Of a stretch of 62,205 nucleotides of DNA, positions 46,539 to 55,162 are shown piece by piece (within the stretch, counting starts at the first letter, position 1; each line of letters begins with the position of its first letter). The DNA lies in contig JAUZSH010000022.1 of the NCBI GenBank assembly GCA_030949605.1, positions 1-62,205 on the forward strand. Direction: 5' to 3'. Origin of the DNA: Ghiorsea sp. Lineage in GTDB: Bacteria > Pseudomonadota > Zetaproteobacteria > Mariprofundales > Mariprofundaceae. The notes under the pieces are model-generated. The model had not been told where the DNA came from and made no database searches. It was given only the letters and a program-made list of their open reading frames with translations. Position numbers and translations under genes: made by a program.

Positions 46539-48685
46539 CGTGGTAACCCATCATGATAGATACGGTGAGCTGCGCTACTATCTTCATCCAAAAGCTCATA
46601 AATTTCTGTATCCATACCTGCTAACGAAAGTCGCCCTGCGCGGATAAAGATATAAACACGTTCACCATCAGCTCGCGGACGCACACACACCACTTTCAAA
46701 CCCGAAGGAGGTATTCTATATTCTGAAAGCACTGCCTTTGCATCAGCATCGATAGGGTTAAACTCCTTCACCACGGATTTATTTTGCATGGATGATACAA
46801 ACTCGTTTAAGGCTTGCGATGTCAGAGCAAAACCAGTGTTGTGCATAAGGTATTCAGAGTGCCCCGTACCACTTGCTATTTTATCCACACGCACGTGACC
46901 CAACGGCAATTTACGCAATCTTTGCTCTCTATACGTGATCAATCGACCAACGCCAACATCACGCGTAACCCCAGCATCAGCCTGAGATACAGACAAGCTA
47001 AATGCCAACGTAAACGAACCCAGGTCTTTATTTTTATGCCTGATAAAATCCCAACCACCTAGTAAAGCAATACACATGGTGACTGCAGGCATATTAGTCG
47101 CCCCCCCATTCTCATCAACATCCTCATACCAATCTTTCATTTTTGTTTTAATCAGCGTCCCCGTATGCAATAGCTCACGGATGCGACCCCGCATAAAACA
47201 ACCCGATGCAGAAACCTGATCCAAGAAAACATGATCCTCTTCATCAATAATTTGCAGCACACCAGGAAGAAAAGATTTACTCAAAAAGGCAACGTGATCT
47301 TTGACCATCAGCGTCATACCAGATAGGTAATCCGACCACTCAATACGCAAACACCCTTGCTTGCTTGCCAAAGCACTCCCACTATGCAGCGAACATTGTC
47401 TATCCAGTTGAAAATAAACCAAATCACCATCTTCATATGCCTTCTGCATCAACTTGATTGCTTCCATACCGCGTTGATTTTTAATAACTTCAGGTGTTCT
47501 ATTCATCCACAGCGATTCTTGTTTGCGTCGCTCCGCCTCAACTTTCACATCTTCTTCAAAAACACGAAAGGCATTCAATACCACTTCACCTTGAAGCCAT
47601 GGGCTACCCATTGATTTTGCTTTCTTTCCCTTTAAGGCATGATCACGAATAGTCAGTAACCAAGCGGCAACAGGGTGCTCATCTTTCGCAGATTCAAGAA
47701 GGCGAATCACTGCTGCAGGTAGCTTTTCAGGTCTTGCAATCAGTGCGTCCAGTTTTTTAGCATCTTGAACCCATTGCATCCAAACACCTTGCTTGGTTTT
47801 TTGCGCCAAAGCCCACAATGATAACCTTGCCCAACTGCGCTTAAGCATGTGTTCACCCATGCGCTCTTTAGCAACCAAAGTAAGGATACCAGCTTCATTA
47901 CGCGCACCAATTTTATCACGTACTTCACGCATACGCGGTAATAGGTCTGGATCTAAGCCATAAGCTGAAATAACAGAACGTGTATCTGCAAGCAAGTTGG
48001 TATCAGGTTGCTGATATAGAAAGGCTATGGGTGTTGCAGGAATAATCATGGTCTCATAAGTAGCAATACGGGTCATTTCTACTGCACCATCAATGTATTG
48101 TTTAAGAAAAGCACGCAATGCCCAGTCGTATACACCCCCAAGAACAGACACCATCACTCTATCATTATGCAGCGCATGTTTATTCGATAAACCGCTGATG
48201 GCATCACGAATAAGCCTTAAAATAAACACATTGACGGCTGGAACCCAGGGCGCAGAATCAAGCTTATCTTGCTCCCAAGATTGCTCCCACATACCATTTA
48301 ACGTATTCAGTAAAACCACCCCACCCAACTCATCAGCACACCAATGGTGCAAAAGCGTCATCGGCAAATGCGGGTGTAGTGCTTGCAAATGTTTAAACAT
48401 TGCCCGCGACACAGGTGTCATCTGAGGAAGTTGATGAGCCGACACCCTCACTCGATCAATCATGTATTTTATAGAGTATTCATGTAATTTTCGTACCGCA
48501 TTTGTAAACACCAGTGTTAATTGAGGGTCTATGGCATAAGGGACATATTCTCGCGCATCTTCACCTGGAATACATAAAGGCAAACGTCTCGCATCAACGC
48601 GGCAGCGCTTTGCTGCGCTCTCTCCTTGCATCAAAATTGGACGATACCAACTCCAACGGTATTCAAAATAATCGGGGGATAACAT
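46529..48685 (-). CDS. 718-aa protein of unknown function, first gene of the tilS-glmM operon
   Basis: Large soluble protein without signal peptide or membrane segments (MLSPDYFEYRWSWYRPILMQ). Helix-rich N-terminal half with Trp-rich segments (LLHHWCADELGG, NTLNGMWEQSWEQD); mixed C-terminal half, with a possible PilZ-like or beta-barrel stretch around LRIEWSDYLSGMTLMVKDHVAFLS (read in parts). No motif I can name with confidence. The overlap with tilS and its place as the promoter-proximal gene of an operon for tRNA modification, proteolysis, folate, c-di-AMP and cell-wall precursors make it notable. Confidence 0.75.
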   Translation of the reverse strand: MLSPDYFEYRWSWYRPILMQGESAAKRCRVDARRLPLCIPGEDAREYVPYAIDPQLTLVFTNAVRKLHEYSIKYMIDRVRVSAHQLPQMTPVSRAMFKHLQALHPHLPMTLLHHWCADELGGVVLLNTLNGMWEQSWEQDKLDSAPWVPAVNVFILRLIRDAISGLSNKHALHNDRVMVSVLGGVYDWALRAFLKQYIDGAVEMTRIATYETMIIPATPIAFLYQQPDTNLLADTRSVISAYGLDPDLLPRMREVRDKIGARNEAGILTLVAKERMGEHMLKRSWARLSLWALAQKTKQGVWMQWVQDAKKLDALIARPEKLPAAVIRLLESAKDEHPVAAWLLTIRDHALKGKKAKSMGSPWLQGEVVLNAFRVFEEDVKVEAERRKQESLWMNRTPEVIKNQRGMEAIKLMQKAYEDGDLVYFQLDRQCSLHSGSALASKQGCLRIEWSDYLSGMTLMVKDHVAFLSKSFLPGVLQIIDEEDHVFLDQVSASGCFMRGRIRELLHTGTLIKTKMKDWYEDVDENGGATNMPAVTMCIALLGGWDFIRHKNKDLGSFTLAFSLSVSQADAGVTRDVGVGRLITYREQRLRKLPLGHVRVDKIASGTGHSEYLMHNTGFALTSQALNEFVSSMQNKSVVKEFNPIDADAKAVLSEYRIPPSGLKVVCVRPRADGERVYIFIRAGRLSLAGMDTEIYELLDEDSSAAHRIYHDGLPRWQ

Positions 48686-48759
48686 GTCCTACACTCCTTA
48701 AATTAGTATGACAAAACTCAATATATGGCTAGCTTACGCCACAAGGATTGATAAAATAA

Positions 48760-48781
48760 TGGCAAATTGCAATATTTGCCA
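48760..48781 (+). promoter_or_regulatory. Candidate Zur-type operator of znuACB
   Basis: Perfect 8-bp inverted repeat TGGCAAAT-TGCAAT-ATTTGCCA, ending 22 bp before the znuA start codon. Position and gene function suggest a zinc-responsive repressor site; the exact Zur consensus of this lineage is unknown to me. Confidence 0.55.
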
Positions 48782-48803
48782 CACCGAATAAGGCTTTTAA
48801 ACA

Positions 48804-49655
48804 TTGAAAATCATAACTATAATCTATGCTTTCTTACTGCTTCTCCCAAGTATAAGTCACGCCACAAATCAGCAACCTCGCGTCTTGGTCACCCTCCCCC
48901 CACTATCGGGCTTGGTTCTAGCGTTAGACCCTCAATTGAATGTGCAATGCCTTCTACCCAACAATGCTGACCCCCATCATTTTCAACTCACACCCAAACA
49001 AGTGGATAGCCTGCAACAAGCCAACTTACTCATTCGCTCATCGCGGGATGATCAGTCTTGGGCGATGCTTCACAGTGGCACGCCCTCTTTTAGCTTATGG
49101 CAAGACAATGATGACCCACAGCACAAGCACACGCAGCACCATGAAACACATGCTTGGCTAAATCCTAAACTTGTGATGGATGAACTACCCCACTTGGCAG
49201 AGATTTTGATTCAAACCAACGCCACGCATGAACAAAATATTCAAGTTCAACTCAAACGTAGCCAAAAACAAGCTCAACATATTTGGCAACAATGGGAACT
49301 ATTGGTTCAGCAGCAAAACCTTAAACAGCGTGGCATTATGATGCAGCACCCATCTTGGCAAGGTTTATTTGAGGCTCTAGGTGTTCCTATTCGCAGCGTA
49401 CTTGAGTCCGCACAGCATGGTCAAGAATATGGGCCACGGAAACTAGAAAAGGCACTCAATGTATTAAAGAAATATCCTCAAACTGTATTGATTGCTGACA
49501 GCAACCACAGCAATCGTGCTTTAACATGGCTGCAAAAGCACACGGGTAACCCTATCATTGCACTGGATGCTTTGGGGCAGTGTGGCGAATCTTGGTCAAG
49601 CTTGATGCAACGAAACATAGAGGCATTGAACAAACTTACGGATAAAAAACCATGA
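48804..49655 (+). CDS. znuA: Zinc ABC transporter, periplasmic binding protein
   Basis: 283 aa with a TTG start (48804), kept because the signal peptide MKIITIIYAFLLLLPSISHA begins there. Cluster A-1 type binding protein: PPLSGLVLALDP, DPHHFQLTPKQ, a short His-rich loop (HKHTQHHETHAWLNP) characteristic of zinc carriers, and a DSNHSNRALTW end region. Overlaps znuC by 4 bp. Specificity for Zn rather than Mn is inferred from the His loop. Confidence 0.9.
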   Translation: MKIITIIYAFLLLLPSISHATNQQPRVLVTLPPLSGLVLALDPQLNVQCLLPNNADPHHFQLTPKQVDSLQQANLLIRSSRDDQSWAMLHSGTPSFSLWQDNDDPQHKHTQHHETHAWLNPKLVMDELPHLAEILIQTNATHEQNIQVQLKRSQKQAQHIWQQWELLVQQQNLKQRGIMMQHPSWQGLFEALGVPIRSVLESAQHGQEYGPRKLEKALNVLKKYPQTVLIADSNHSNRALTWLQKHTGNPIIALDALGQCGESWSSLMQRNIEALNKLTDKKP

Positions 49656-50470
49656 CTCCATCTGTGGTTCACCTGTCTCATATCCGCTTTGGATCAGATA
49701 AAAAACCAGTGTTGGAGCATCTTTCGCTTGAAGTGGGTTCAGGGCATTTTATGGGTATCATTGGTCCCAATGGTGCTGGTAAAAGCACACTTCTTTCTAT
49801 TATTGCAGGCTTAATCAAACCTTCTGCTGGGCATATTGATTTATTTGGAAAATGTTTAAACCAGCGCACACAACACAAATTGCAACGCGACTTGGGCTAC
49901 TTGCATCAAGTACAAAGCAAGCTTCCTGATATTCCGCTGCGCGTATGCGATGTGGTCGCGATGGGTTTAAGCAGCTACAACACATCACTTTTCCAAAGAT
50001 TTTTCGCCAACAAAAGTATTGAACAAGAGAAAGTTACACATGCCCTAAGTTTGGTGGAGATGACCACGCACCAACATGCAGACTTTCGAAAGCTTTCTGG
50101 TGGGCAGCAGCAACGTGTTCGCCTTGCCCGCGCTTTGGTTCGTCAACCCAAGTTATTATTATTGGACGAACCTTCTGCTGCTTTGGATAGCCGCCATCAA
50201 GAAAAATTATACAAGCTTCTGCGTCAGCTTTGCGATGAGCAAGACATGACCGTATTGATGGTGGAACACGACATTGCAGCCATTACTTCTTATGTGGATT
50301 CGGTGGCATGTTTGAATAAAAATATCCACTATCACGCCAAAAAAGGTGACACGATTCCCGATGAGGTATGGCGTGAAATGTATGGCGACCACGTCAATAT
50401 TGTTGCCCATGATGCCAGTTGCATTGGTTGCGCACCCGTTGCCAAACATAATGCTCATCATCATGATTGA
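49652..50470 (+). CDS. znuC: Zinc ABC transporter, ATP-binding protein
   Basis: 272 aa. Walker A GPNGAGKSTLLS, Q-loop LHQVQSKLPDIPL, signature LSGGQQQRVRLARAL, Walker B LLLLDEPSAALD. The C-terminal tail contains Cys/His (DASCIGCAPVAKHNAHHHD), a possible metal-sensing end. Overlaps znuB by 8 bp. Confidence 0.93.
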   Translation: MTPSVVHLSHIRFGSDKKPVLEHLSLEVGSGHFMGIIGPNGAGKSTLLSIIAGLIKPSAGHIDLFGKCLNQRTQHKLQRDLGYLHQVQSKLPDIPLRVCDVVAMGLSSYNTSLFQRFFANKSIEQEKVTHALSLVEMTTHQHADFRKLSGGQQQRVRLARALVRQPKLLLLDEPSAALDSRHQEKLYKLLRQLCDEQDMTVLMVEHDIAAITSYVDSVACLNKNIHYHAKKGDTIPDEVWREMYGDHVNIVAHDASCIGCAPVAKHNAHHHD

Positions 50471-51305
50471 TTTTTTAAACGATTTTTTCTCTAGCCCCGT
50501 GATGTTGGGTGCATTATTTCCCGCTCTTTTGATTGCTGTAGTGACATCATCCATGTCTATGATGGTCTTGGCGCATCGCTTATCATTTTTAACTGTGGGT
50601 GTATCCCATGCTTCACTTGCAGGGCTTGGCATTGCCGTCACCTTTGGTCTGCCTTTATTACCCACTGCCGCTGCTACTGCCGTTGCTGTTGCTTTATTGC
50701 TTGCCATCATGCCACGCCGTCAAGGTATCAATGAAGATGCAGGTACTGGCGTGTTGTTTGCAGGCAGCATGGCATTGGGCGTGATGCTCATATCCAATGC
50801 CAACAGTTATGAAGTGGATTTATTCGGACTTTTATTTGGCAATATATTAACTGTTTCTGAGCAAGACACCACATGGATTACTTGGGGAAGCATATTGGTC
50901 TTAATTGCTTTAGGTATTTGGGCGCGAAGCTGGTGGAGCATGGCATTTGATATGATTACAGCCAAAGCCTCTGGCATCGCCACATCTCGGTTACGCCTTG
51001 TATTGTATGGTGTGATTGGTTTATCGGTCGTGATGTGTGTCAAACTCGCTGGCATTGTACTCACCACTGGATTGATGGTTCTACCTGCGGCATGTGCTTG
51101 GTTTTGGGGTCGCTCCATGTTAAGCCTTTGGATGCTCAGTCTTACTTTTTCCATCATAGGGACATTAGGCGGCTTAATGTGGTCGTACCAATATGATTTA
51201 CCATCTGGCGCATCCATTATCGCCATGTTATGCCTATTATTTATTGCAAGCTGGTTGATTTCTTGGCTAAAACATCGCGTATTCGAGGCATCTCATGACT
51301 TTTAA
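50463..51305 (+). CDS. znuB: Zinc ABC transporter, permease protein
   Basis: 280 aa from ATG 50463 (MIDFLNDFFSSPVMLGALFP); an upstream open frame is ignored because it lies inside znuC. Eight to nine helices, ABC-3 family (SFLTVGVSHASLAGLGIA, VVMCVKLAGIVLTTGLMVLPAA). Overlaps the ilvA start by 11 bp. Confidence 0.93.
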   Translation: MIDFLNDFFSSPVMLGALFPALLIAVVTSSMSMMVLAHRLSFLTVGVSHASLAGLGIAVTFGLPLLPTAAATAVAVALLLAIMPRRQGINEDAGTGVLFAGSMALGVMLISNANSYEVDLFGLLFGNILTVSEQDTTWITWGSILVLIALGIWARSWWSMAFDMITAKASGIATSRLRLVLYGVIGLSVVMCVKLAGIVLTTGLMVLPAACAWFWGRSMLSLWMLSLTFSIIGTLGGLMWSYQYDLPSGASIIAMLCLLFIASWLISWLKHRVFEASHDF

Positions 51306-52803
51306 CTATATCCAAGCGATTGAAGAAGCCAAGGTGTACGATGTTGCCATCAAAACACCTTTAAGCACTGCACCCAAACTTTCCAAACGCTTGGGCAATC
51401 ATATCCTGCTTAAACGCGAAGATTTGCAGCCTGTATTCTCATTCAAGTTGCGGGGTGCATACAATAAAATGGCCAACTTATCGGATGAAGAAAAAGCCAA
51501 AGGTGTGATTTGTGCTTCGGCTGGTAACCATGCCCAAGGTGTTGCTATGAGTGCGCAAAAGCTCGGTATTACAGCAACCATTGTCATGCCAGAAACCACG
51601 CCCGATATCAAAGTCTCGGCTGTCGATGCTATGGGTGCAAATGTGGTGTTGATTGGCGACTCCTACTCTGATGCTTTGCTTCACGCTGAAGTGTTGTGTG
51701 ATGAAAATGGTTATACATTTATTCACCCCTACGACAATGAATTGGTCATTGCTGGGCAAGGCACAGTCGCCAAAGAGTTGCTGGAACAATCCAATCAAAT
51801 CATGGATGCCGTGTTTATTCCCATTGGTGGCGGCGGTTTGGCGGCAGGTATTGCAGCCTATTTCAAAGAAAAATCACCACACACCAAATTGATCGGTGTT
51901 GAACCTGTGGATTCGGCAGCCATGTTTGCCTCTATCAAAGCCAATCAACTGGTCACATTAGACCAAGTCGGCATCTTTGCCGATGGTGTTGCCGTGAAAC
52001 AAGTGGGCGACATCACCTTTGACTTATGCAGACAATATTTGGATGAAATTATCTTAGTGGATACGGATGAAACATGTGCCGCCATCAAAGATATTTATGA
52101 TGAAATCCGTGCCATTGTTGAGCCTGCGGGTGCATTGGCATTGGCAGCATTGAAGAAATATGTGAAACGTGAAAATATTTCAGGGCAAACATTGGTGGCT
52201 ATCAATAGTGGCGCAAACATGAACTTTGACCGTTTGCGTCATGTCTCCGAACGCGCTGAATTGGGCGAACGCAGAGAAGCCTTGTTGACTGTGGAAATCC
52301 CAGAGAAAGCGGGTTCATTTTTAGACTTTTGCAATCATTTGGGCGCATACAATGTCACCGAGTTTAACTACCGCATGTGCAGCCGCAATAAAGCTTATGT
52401 GTATGTTGGCGTTGCCATCAAACATGGCTCACAAGCAGAACAAATCACCCAAGAATTATGCGGTTTGGGTTACAACATCACCAGCCTCATGGATAATGAA
52501 GCAGCCAAACTACATTTAAGACATTTGGTCGGTGGTAAATCTGTCGATGTACAAAACGAACATTTGTATCGCTTTGAATTCCCAGAGCGACCACGCGCAT
52601 TGTTGGACTTTTTAACCAAACTCGCAGGGCGTTGGAACATTTCACTGTTCCATTATCGTAATCATGGTGCGGCATTTGGGCGTGTTTTGGTTGGTTTTGA
52701 AGTGCCTGATACTGAGTTAACTGATTTCCATACATTCCTTGATGATGTGGGTTACACTTTTGTCGATGAAAGCGATAATCAAGCGCTTAAACTATTTTTA
52801 TAA
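51295..52803 (+). CDS. ilvA: Threonine ammonia-lyase, biosynthetic
   Basis: 502 aa. PLP enzyme that makes 2-oxobutanoate from threonine, the first step to isoleucine. PLP-lysine in FSFKLRGAYNKM, glycine loop GGGGLAAG, and two C-terminal ACT-like regulatory domains (from about 325, LTVEIPEKAGSFLDFCNHLG, and about 420, FPERPRALLDFL), so isoleucine feedback control is expected. Reading overlaps znuB, an unusual fusion of zinc uptake and amino-acid synthesis in one transcript. Confidence 0.96.
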   Translation: MTFNYIQAIEEAKVYDVAIKTPLSTAPKLSKRLGNHILLKREDLQPVFSFKLRGAYNKMANLSDEEKAKGVICASAGNHAQGVAMSAQKLGITATIVMPETTPDIKVSAVDAMGANVVLIGDSYSDALLHAEVLCDENGYTFIHPYDNELVIAGQGTVAKELLEQSNQIMDAVFIPIGGGGLAAGIAAYFKEKSPHTKLIGVEPVDSAAMFASIKANQLVTLDQVGIFADGVAVKQVGDITFDLCRQYLDEIILVDTDETCAAIKDIYDEIRAIVEPAGALALAALKKYVKRENISGQTLVAINSGANMNFDRLRHVSERAELGERREALLTVEIPEKAGSFLDFCNHLGAYNVTEFNYRMCSRNKAYVYVGVAIKHGSQAEQITQELCGLGYNITSLMDNEAAKLHLRHLVGGKSVDVQNEHLYRFEFPERPRALLDFLTKLAGRWNISLFHYRNHGAAFGRVLVGFEVPDTELTDFHTFLDDVGYTFVDESDNQALKLFL

Positions 52804-52825
52804 ATATGTTTGAAAACAATAGCTA

Positions 52826-52884
52826 CGTCATTCCCGCGCAGGCGGGAATCCATAGCGTAGATTCCCACCTGCGCGGGAATGACG
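52826..52884. repeat. Long inverted repeat between ilvA and bioA
   Basis: CGTCATTCCCGCGCAGG pairs with CCTGCGCGGGAATGACG around a centre of about 25 bp. A typical intergenic REP-type hairpin; it may terminate transcription after ilvA. Confidence 0.8.
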
Positions 52885-52895
52885 ATTCTCTATAA

Positions 52896-54131
52896 ATGTC
52901 TGACGAATCTTCAAACCAAACATGGGAACGTGAACACGTGTGGCATCCTTATGCCGCTATGCCCAACCCCAACCCTGTCTATCAAGTGACATCGGCAAAT
53001 GGTGTTGACCTCACCTTAGATAACGGGCAACAAGTGATTGATGGCATGAGCTCATGGTGGTCAGCCATTCATGGCTACAATGTGCCAGAACTCAACCAAG
53101 CCATTGAAAAGCAACTCAAAGACATGGCGCATGTGATGTTTGGCGGCTTAACCCACCAACCTGCCATCGATTTAGCCAAAACCTTAATCGACATCACCCC
53201 CAACAACTTACAACATGTGTTTTTCGCCGACTCAGGTTCAGTTGCCGTGGAAACTGCGCTAAAAATGGCATTACAATACTGGCAAGGACAGAAAAACGAC
53301 AAAAAGACCAAGTTTCTCAGCCTTACCCACGCTTATCATGGCGACACCTTTGGTGCGATGAGTGTCTGCGACCCCAACAACAGTATGCACCACCTCTACA
53401 AAGGTTTACTGCCTACCCATATTTTTGTGCCACCAAACATCCAAGACTTACGCACCTCTTTTGCCGAACATCATCAAGAGCTTGCCGCCATGATTGTGGA
53501 GCCCATCGTGCAAGGTGCAGGTGGTATGTTATTTTATGATGCCGAAATATTGACAGAAATTCGTAAGCTTTGTGATGAATACAATGTATTACTCATTGCC
53601 GATGAGATTGCCACAGGTTTTGGGCGCACAGGCAAATTGTTTGCTTGTGAACATGCCGACATCCAACCCGACATTCTATGTTTAGGTAAAGCGTTGACGG
53701 GCGGTTATATGACACTTGCTGCGGTGTTAACTGACCCCAAAATAAGCCAAGGCATTCAAAAACAAGGTAACATCCTGATGCACGGCCCAACCTTTATGGC
53801 GAATCCACTCGCCTGCGCAGTTGCCAAGGCATCTATTGACCTATTATTGGCATCCGACTGGAAAAACCGCATTCAAAACATCGAAAAACAACTCAAACAA
53901 GGTTTAATGCCTTGCTTATCATCGAATAAAGTCGCCGATGTGCGCATCATGGGTGCGATTGGTGTGGTCGAAATGAAAGAAGCTATGGATATTCCAAACA
54001 TTCAAGCCAAACTCATCGAGCAAGGCGTATGGCTGCGCCCTTTTGGTAAGTTGTTATACACCATGCCGCCGCTTATCATTGAAGATAACGAACTTGGGCA
54101 AGTTACTCGTGCTATGGTCAGTTTGACATGA
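52896..54131 (+). CDS. bioA: Adenosylmethionine-8-amino-7-oxononanoate aminotransferase
   Basis: 411 aa. PLP enzyme of biotin synthesis (KAPA to DAPA, SAM as amino donor). N-terminal signature EREHVWHPYAAM, DGMSSWWSAIHGY, PLP loop LLIADEIATGFGRTG, catalytic lysine in CLGKALTGGYMTLA. No other bio genes are nearby. Confidence 0.96.
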   Translation: MSDESSNQTWEREHVWHPYAAMPNPNPVYQVTSANGVDLTLDNGQQVIDGMSSWWSAIHGYNVPELNQAIEKQLKDMAHVMFGGLTHQPAIDLAKTLIDITPNNLQHVFFADSGSVAVETALKMALQYWQGQKNDKKTKFLSLTHAYHGDTFGAMSVCDPNNSMHHLYKGLLPTHIFVPPNIQDLRTSFAEHHQELAAMIVEPIVQGAGGMLFYDAEILTEIRKLCDEYNVLLIADEIATGFGRTGKLFACEHADIQPDILCLGKALTGGYMTLAAVLTDPKISQGIQKQGNILMHGPTFMANPLACAVAKASIDLLLASDWKNRIQNIEKQLKQGLMPCLSSNKVADVRIMGAIGVVEMKEAMDIPNIQAKLIEQGVWLRPFGKLLYTMPPLIIEDNELGQVTRAMVSLT

Positions 54132-54383
54132 CAGTTCCTCTACCTCACGATTTATGCTAATAAAACAGCTAAACGAATAATTCTAAAGCTATGGACAGAC
54201 CCAATTTGGAGCAAAATAATCGCGGCTATAATTATTTTTACAGTGCCTGCTTATTACTGGAATTTGTGGGCAAGTATAGTTAAAACTACCTGATGTTACG
54301 CACCCAGCATCTTGAACCTTTGTAATTCTTCGTTCCCATACTTCAGCGTGGGAATGAGGGAGTAAATTAATAGGCTCTTATTG

Positions 54384-54544
54384 GAGCCACTTGCAAAACT
54401 CTGGGTGGATGAGTGGCAATCCCACTTTGAGTGCATTTTTAGGCTGAAATGAGGGGCATGGTGGTTCCATACACCGAAATTCCAGCCTAAAAACGCCCTA
54501 GAGTGGGGAAGTCAATCGCCGCTCATAAGTTTTGCAAGTGGCTC
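54384..54544. repeat. Element D, uninterrupted copy
   Basis: 161-bp imperfect palindrome with ends GAGCCACTTGCAAAACT and AGTTTTGCAAGTGGCTC; inner arms TTTTTAGGCTG...CAGCCTAAAAA. Serves as the empty-site reference for the interrupted copy at 38633-39368. Confidence 0.88.
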
Positions 54545-54547
54545 ATT

Positions 54548-54654
54548 GGAAGTGAGGCTTTAGCCTCGCCCTCTTGTAGCAGGTGCAATAGATTTGAGAA
54601 TCAGACGAAATCCTTATCATAGCCTGAGTTGAGCGAGGCTAAAGCCTCACTTCC
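54548..54654. repeat. REP-like inverted repeat
   Basis: Inverted counterpart of 2716-2823, including the loop sequence and the flank CCGAGGAATAGGTGCGTAAC. Confidence 0.82.
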
Positions 54655-55162
54655 GAGGAATAGGTGCGTAACATCAGTTTGTAATTCCTCAAAAGCTACT
54701 TTGACAGCTTTGATGTAAAGTTGTCGTTTTAAGGCGAAGGTATTCATCTTTTGTAACTATTCAGCTCCCATCATAAAGGTGGATTTTTCGCCGTCAAACA
54801 GCAGCCGTAACGCCATCGAAGGCTCGAAAGCAACCCGATACTTTCTGCTGTACCCTGGTCATACGCAGATCCCTTTCGCCCTGATTATTGGTAGCAAAAT
54901 GCCATCTAGCTTGCTCAGACAAGCCTTACACTTTTGACCAACTGAGCCAGCCTTATCTAATTTTCTTAACTTAAGCTTAATTTTAAGCCTTGCTATCACC
55001 CTCGATAGGTACGCATTATAGACATTATAGACCGCTACACCATGCACCTTGTTAACTTGTTTGGTCGGCAAAATATGGATGAATGAGGTTGACAGCGTAT
55101 CCATACGCTTTCACCTTTGGCATCGAACAACAACTAGTTTCAAAAAATAAAGGGGGGTCGTC

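Larger units (their letters stand above)
54132..55162. other. 1-kb repeat-filled intergenic region
   Basis: An open but start-less frame at 54147-54293 (TDPIWSKIIAAIIIFTVPAYYW) looks like a decayed membrane-anchored protein. A 387-bp block follows, bounded by CTGATGTTACGCA (54290) and TGCGTAACATCAG (54677) and containing an intact element D and a REP pair. 54678-55162 has a leftward 81-aa ORF (54859-55104) that I do not recognise and would not call a gene. Confidence 0.55.

Noticed and set aside
54725-54750. GGCGAAGGTATT, similar to a MITE-B end.
   Set aside because: Only a partial match to the 14-bp repeat with no partner end nearby; probably chance or a minor remnant.
54859-55104. Leftward 81-aa ORF.
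   Set aside because: No ribosome-binding site, no family resemblance, inside repeat-rich DNA; likely spurious.
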